Below are positions 4,784 through 5,715 of a stretch of DNA of 5,715 nucleotides, in pieces (position 1 is the stretch's first letter; the number at the start of each line of letters is the position of its first letter). The position numbers and the translations under genes are program-made. The notes beneath the pieces are model-generated. The model was not told where the DNA came from and made no database searches. It saw nothing but the letters and a program-made list of their open reading frames with translations. The DNA comes from Bacteroidota bacterium (lineage in GTDB: Bacteria; Bacteroidota; Bacteroidia; Flavobacteriales; Weeksellaceae), in contig JAEXJU010000038.1 in NCBI GenBank assembly GCA_023448955.1, positions 1 to 5,715 on the forward strand, written 5' to 3'.

Positions 4784-5715
4784 TTATATTTCAGTATTTA
4801 GATCCCAATTTTCAAGATAATCATTCACGTGTTTTAGGAACATTCCGCCAAGACTGCCGTCCACCACTCTATGGTCGTAAGAATGCGACATAAACATCTT
4901 CTGACGGATTGCAATCACATCACCAAATTCCGTTTCGATAACTGCAGGTTTCTTAACAATGGCTCCAACCGCCAAAATCGCCACCTGAGGCTGAGGAATA
5001 ATCGGAGTTCCCATCAGGTTTCCGAAAGTCCCAACATTAGAAATGGTATAAGTTGCACCTTGCGTATCAGCCGGCGTCAGTTTTTTATTTCTTGCTCTAT
5101 AAGCCAAATCATTAATAGCTTTTGCCAAACCTGACAAGCTCAGCTGGTCTGCATTTTTGATCACAGGAACAATCAGGTTTCCATCCGGAAGAGCTGTTGC
5201 CATTCCGATATTAATATTTTTCTTTTTGATGATTTTATCGCCATCCACAGACACATTGATCATTGGAAAATCCTGAATCGCTTTCACAACCGCACGAATG
5301 AAAATCGGCATAAACGTCAGTTTTTCACCATCTCTTTTCTGATAAGAATTTTTATTGGCATTTCTCCAGTTCACAACATTCGTCACATCAGTCTCTATAA
5401 AAGACGTCACGTGTGGCGAAGTATGTTTGCTATTAACCATCGCATCTGCAATGATTTTACGAACTCTGTCCATTTGGATAATTTCATCGCCCTCTCCAAC
5501 TTGAATTGGCGCACTTGAAACTTTTGGTGCTGGTGATGAATTTTGAGCAGGCTGAGAAACCACATGCTGAACTGGAGTAGATTGAACTGAACTCCTATTT
5601 TTCACAAAATTAAGGATATCTTCTTTTGTAATTCTACCTTCCAATCCGCTTCCTTTGATAGTTTTAAGTTCAGACTCAGAAATTTTTTCTTCCTGATCAA
5701 TGGACTTTACTAAAG
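4784..5715 (-). CDS. 2-oxo acid dehydrogenase E2 (dihydrolipoyl acyltransferase), C-terminal part
   Basis: The gene is open to the right edge; 309 C-terminal residues are visible. E2 forms the core of a 2-oxo acid dehydrogenase complex and moves the acyl group from lipoamide to CoA in the cytoplasm. Residues 1-37 of the fragment are the peripheral subunit-binding domain that docks E1/E3 (VKSIDQEEKISESELKTIK, then GSGLEGRITKEDILNFV). A Ser/Pro/Gln/Val-rich flexible linker follows (about 38-72). The catalytic domain then runs from GDEIIQMDRVRKIIADAM to the end. It includes FMPIFIRAVVKAIQDFPMIN, the TYTISNVGTFG and TPIIPQPQVAILAVGAI segments, and the active-site DHRVVDG near the C-terminus (His281 and Asp285 of the fragment). 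The lipoyl domain(s) and true start lie outside. A TTG-initiated start at 5644 would cut the binding domain in half and is rejected. The catalytic domain looks like the branched-chain/pyruvate type, but substrate cannot be decided here. Terminator is immediately downstream. Confidence 0.93.
   Translation of the reverse strand, partial: LVKSIDQEEKISESELKTIKGSGLEGRITKEDILNFVKNRSSVQSTPVQHVVSQPAQNSSPAPKVSSAPIQVGEGDEIIQMDRVRKIIADAMVNSKHTSPHVTSFIETDVTNVVNWRNANKNSYQKRDGEKLTFMPIFIRAVVKAIQDFPMINVSVDGDKIIKKKNINIGMATALPDGNLIVPVIKNADQLSLSGLAKAINDLAYRARNKKLTPADTQGATYTISNVGTFGNLMGTPIIPQPQVAILAVGAIVKKPAVIETEFGDVIAIRQKMFMSHSYDHRVVDGSLGGMFLKHVNDYLENWDLNTEI

Noticed and set aside
4871..5134. Plus-strand open frame of 87 codons
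   Set aside because: It is antisense to the E2 catalytic domain, including the active-site DHRVVDG region, and has no independent support.
5642..5644. TTG as start codon of a complete 286-aa E2 protein
   Set aside because: The reading frame continues upstream with conserved subunit-binding-domain sequence to the window edge, so this is an internal Leu codon.

Overview
The window looks like chromosome from a member of the Bacteroidota, most likely a Chryseobacterium-like flavobacterium. The evidence is low overall GC, no Shine-Dalgarno sequences before most genes, matches to the Bacteroidota -7 promoter element TAnnTTTG, and protein sequences (release factor 2, 2-oxo acid dehydrogenase E2, ECF sigma factor with its membrane partner) that read like flavobacterial family members. 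The genus is inference.

Left part (1-2513, minus strand): a compact three-gene operon. Its order of transcription is an ECF-type RNA polymerase sigma factor (185 aa), a single-pass membrane protein with the layout of a Bacteroidota anti-sigma factor (227 aa, overlapping the sigma gene by 20 bp), and an exported protein with a coiled-coil-like region followed by a probable outer-membrane beta-barrel (358 aa, 6 bp further on). A promoter with ECF-like -35 (GGCAACC) and -10 (CGTC) elements lies just upstream of the sigma gene, and a hairpin with a U-tract lies 37 bp after the last stop. I infer a self-regulated envelope-responsive circuit linking outer membrane, inner membrane and transcription. 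Beyond the terminator, at the left edge, is a structured REP-like inverted repeat.

Centre (2469-3905): a divergent intergenic region of about 320 bp holds the ECF promoter, a 10-bp inverted repeat and a -7 box. It leads into a complete plus-strand prfB (peptide chain release factor 2, 370 aa). This gene starts at GTG and lacks the programmed +1 frameshift: the equivalent site reads CTT GGC, continuous in frame.

Right part (3906-5715): a very AT-rich plus-strand gene for a small secreted protein of unknown function (217 aa), perhaps distantly GLPGLI-like. Convergent with it, on the minus strand, is the C-terminal part of a 2-oxo acid dehydrogenase E2 acyltransferase that runs off the right edge. 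A strong hairpin terminator sits just after its stop.

prfB and the E2 gene are housekeeping genes. The parts with room for new biology are the sigma/anti-sigma/barrel operon and the AT-rich secreted protein. No CRISPR array, tRNA, rRNA or insertion sequence was seen.
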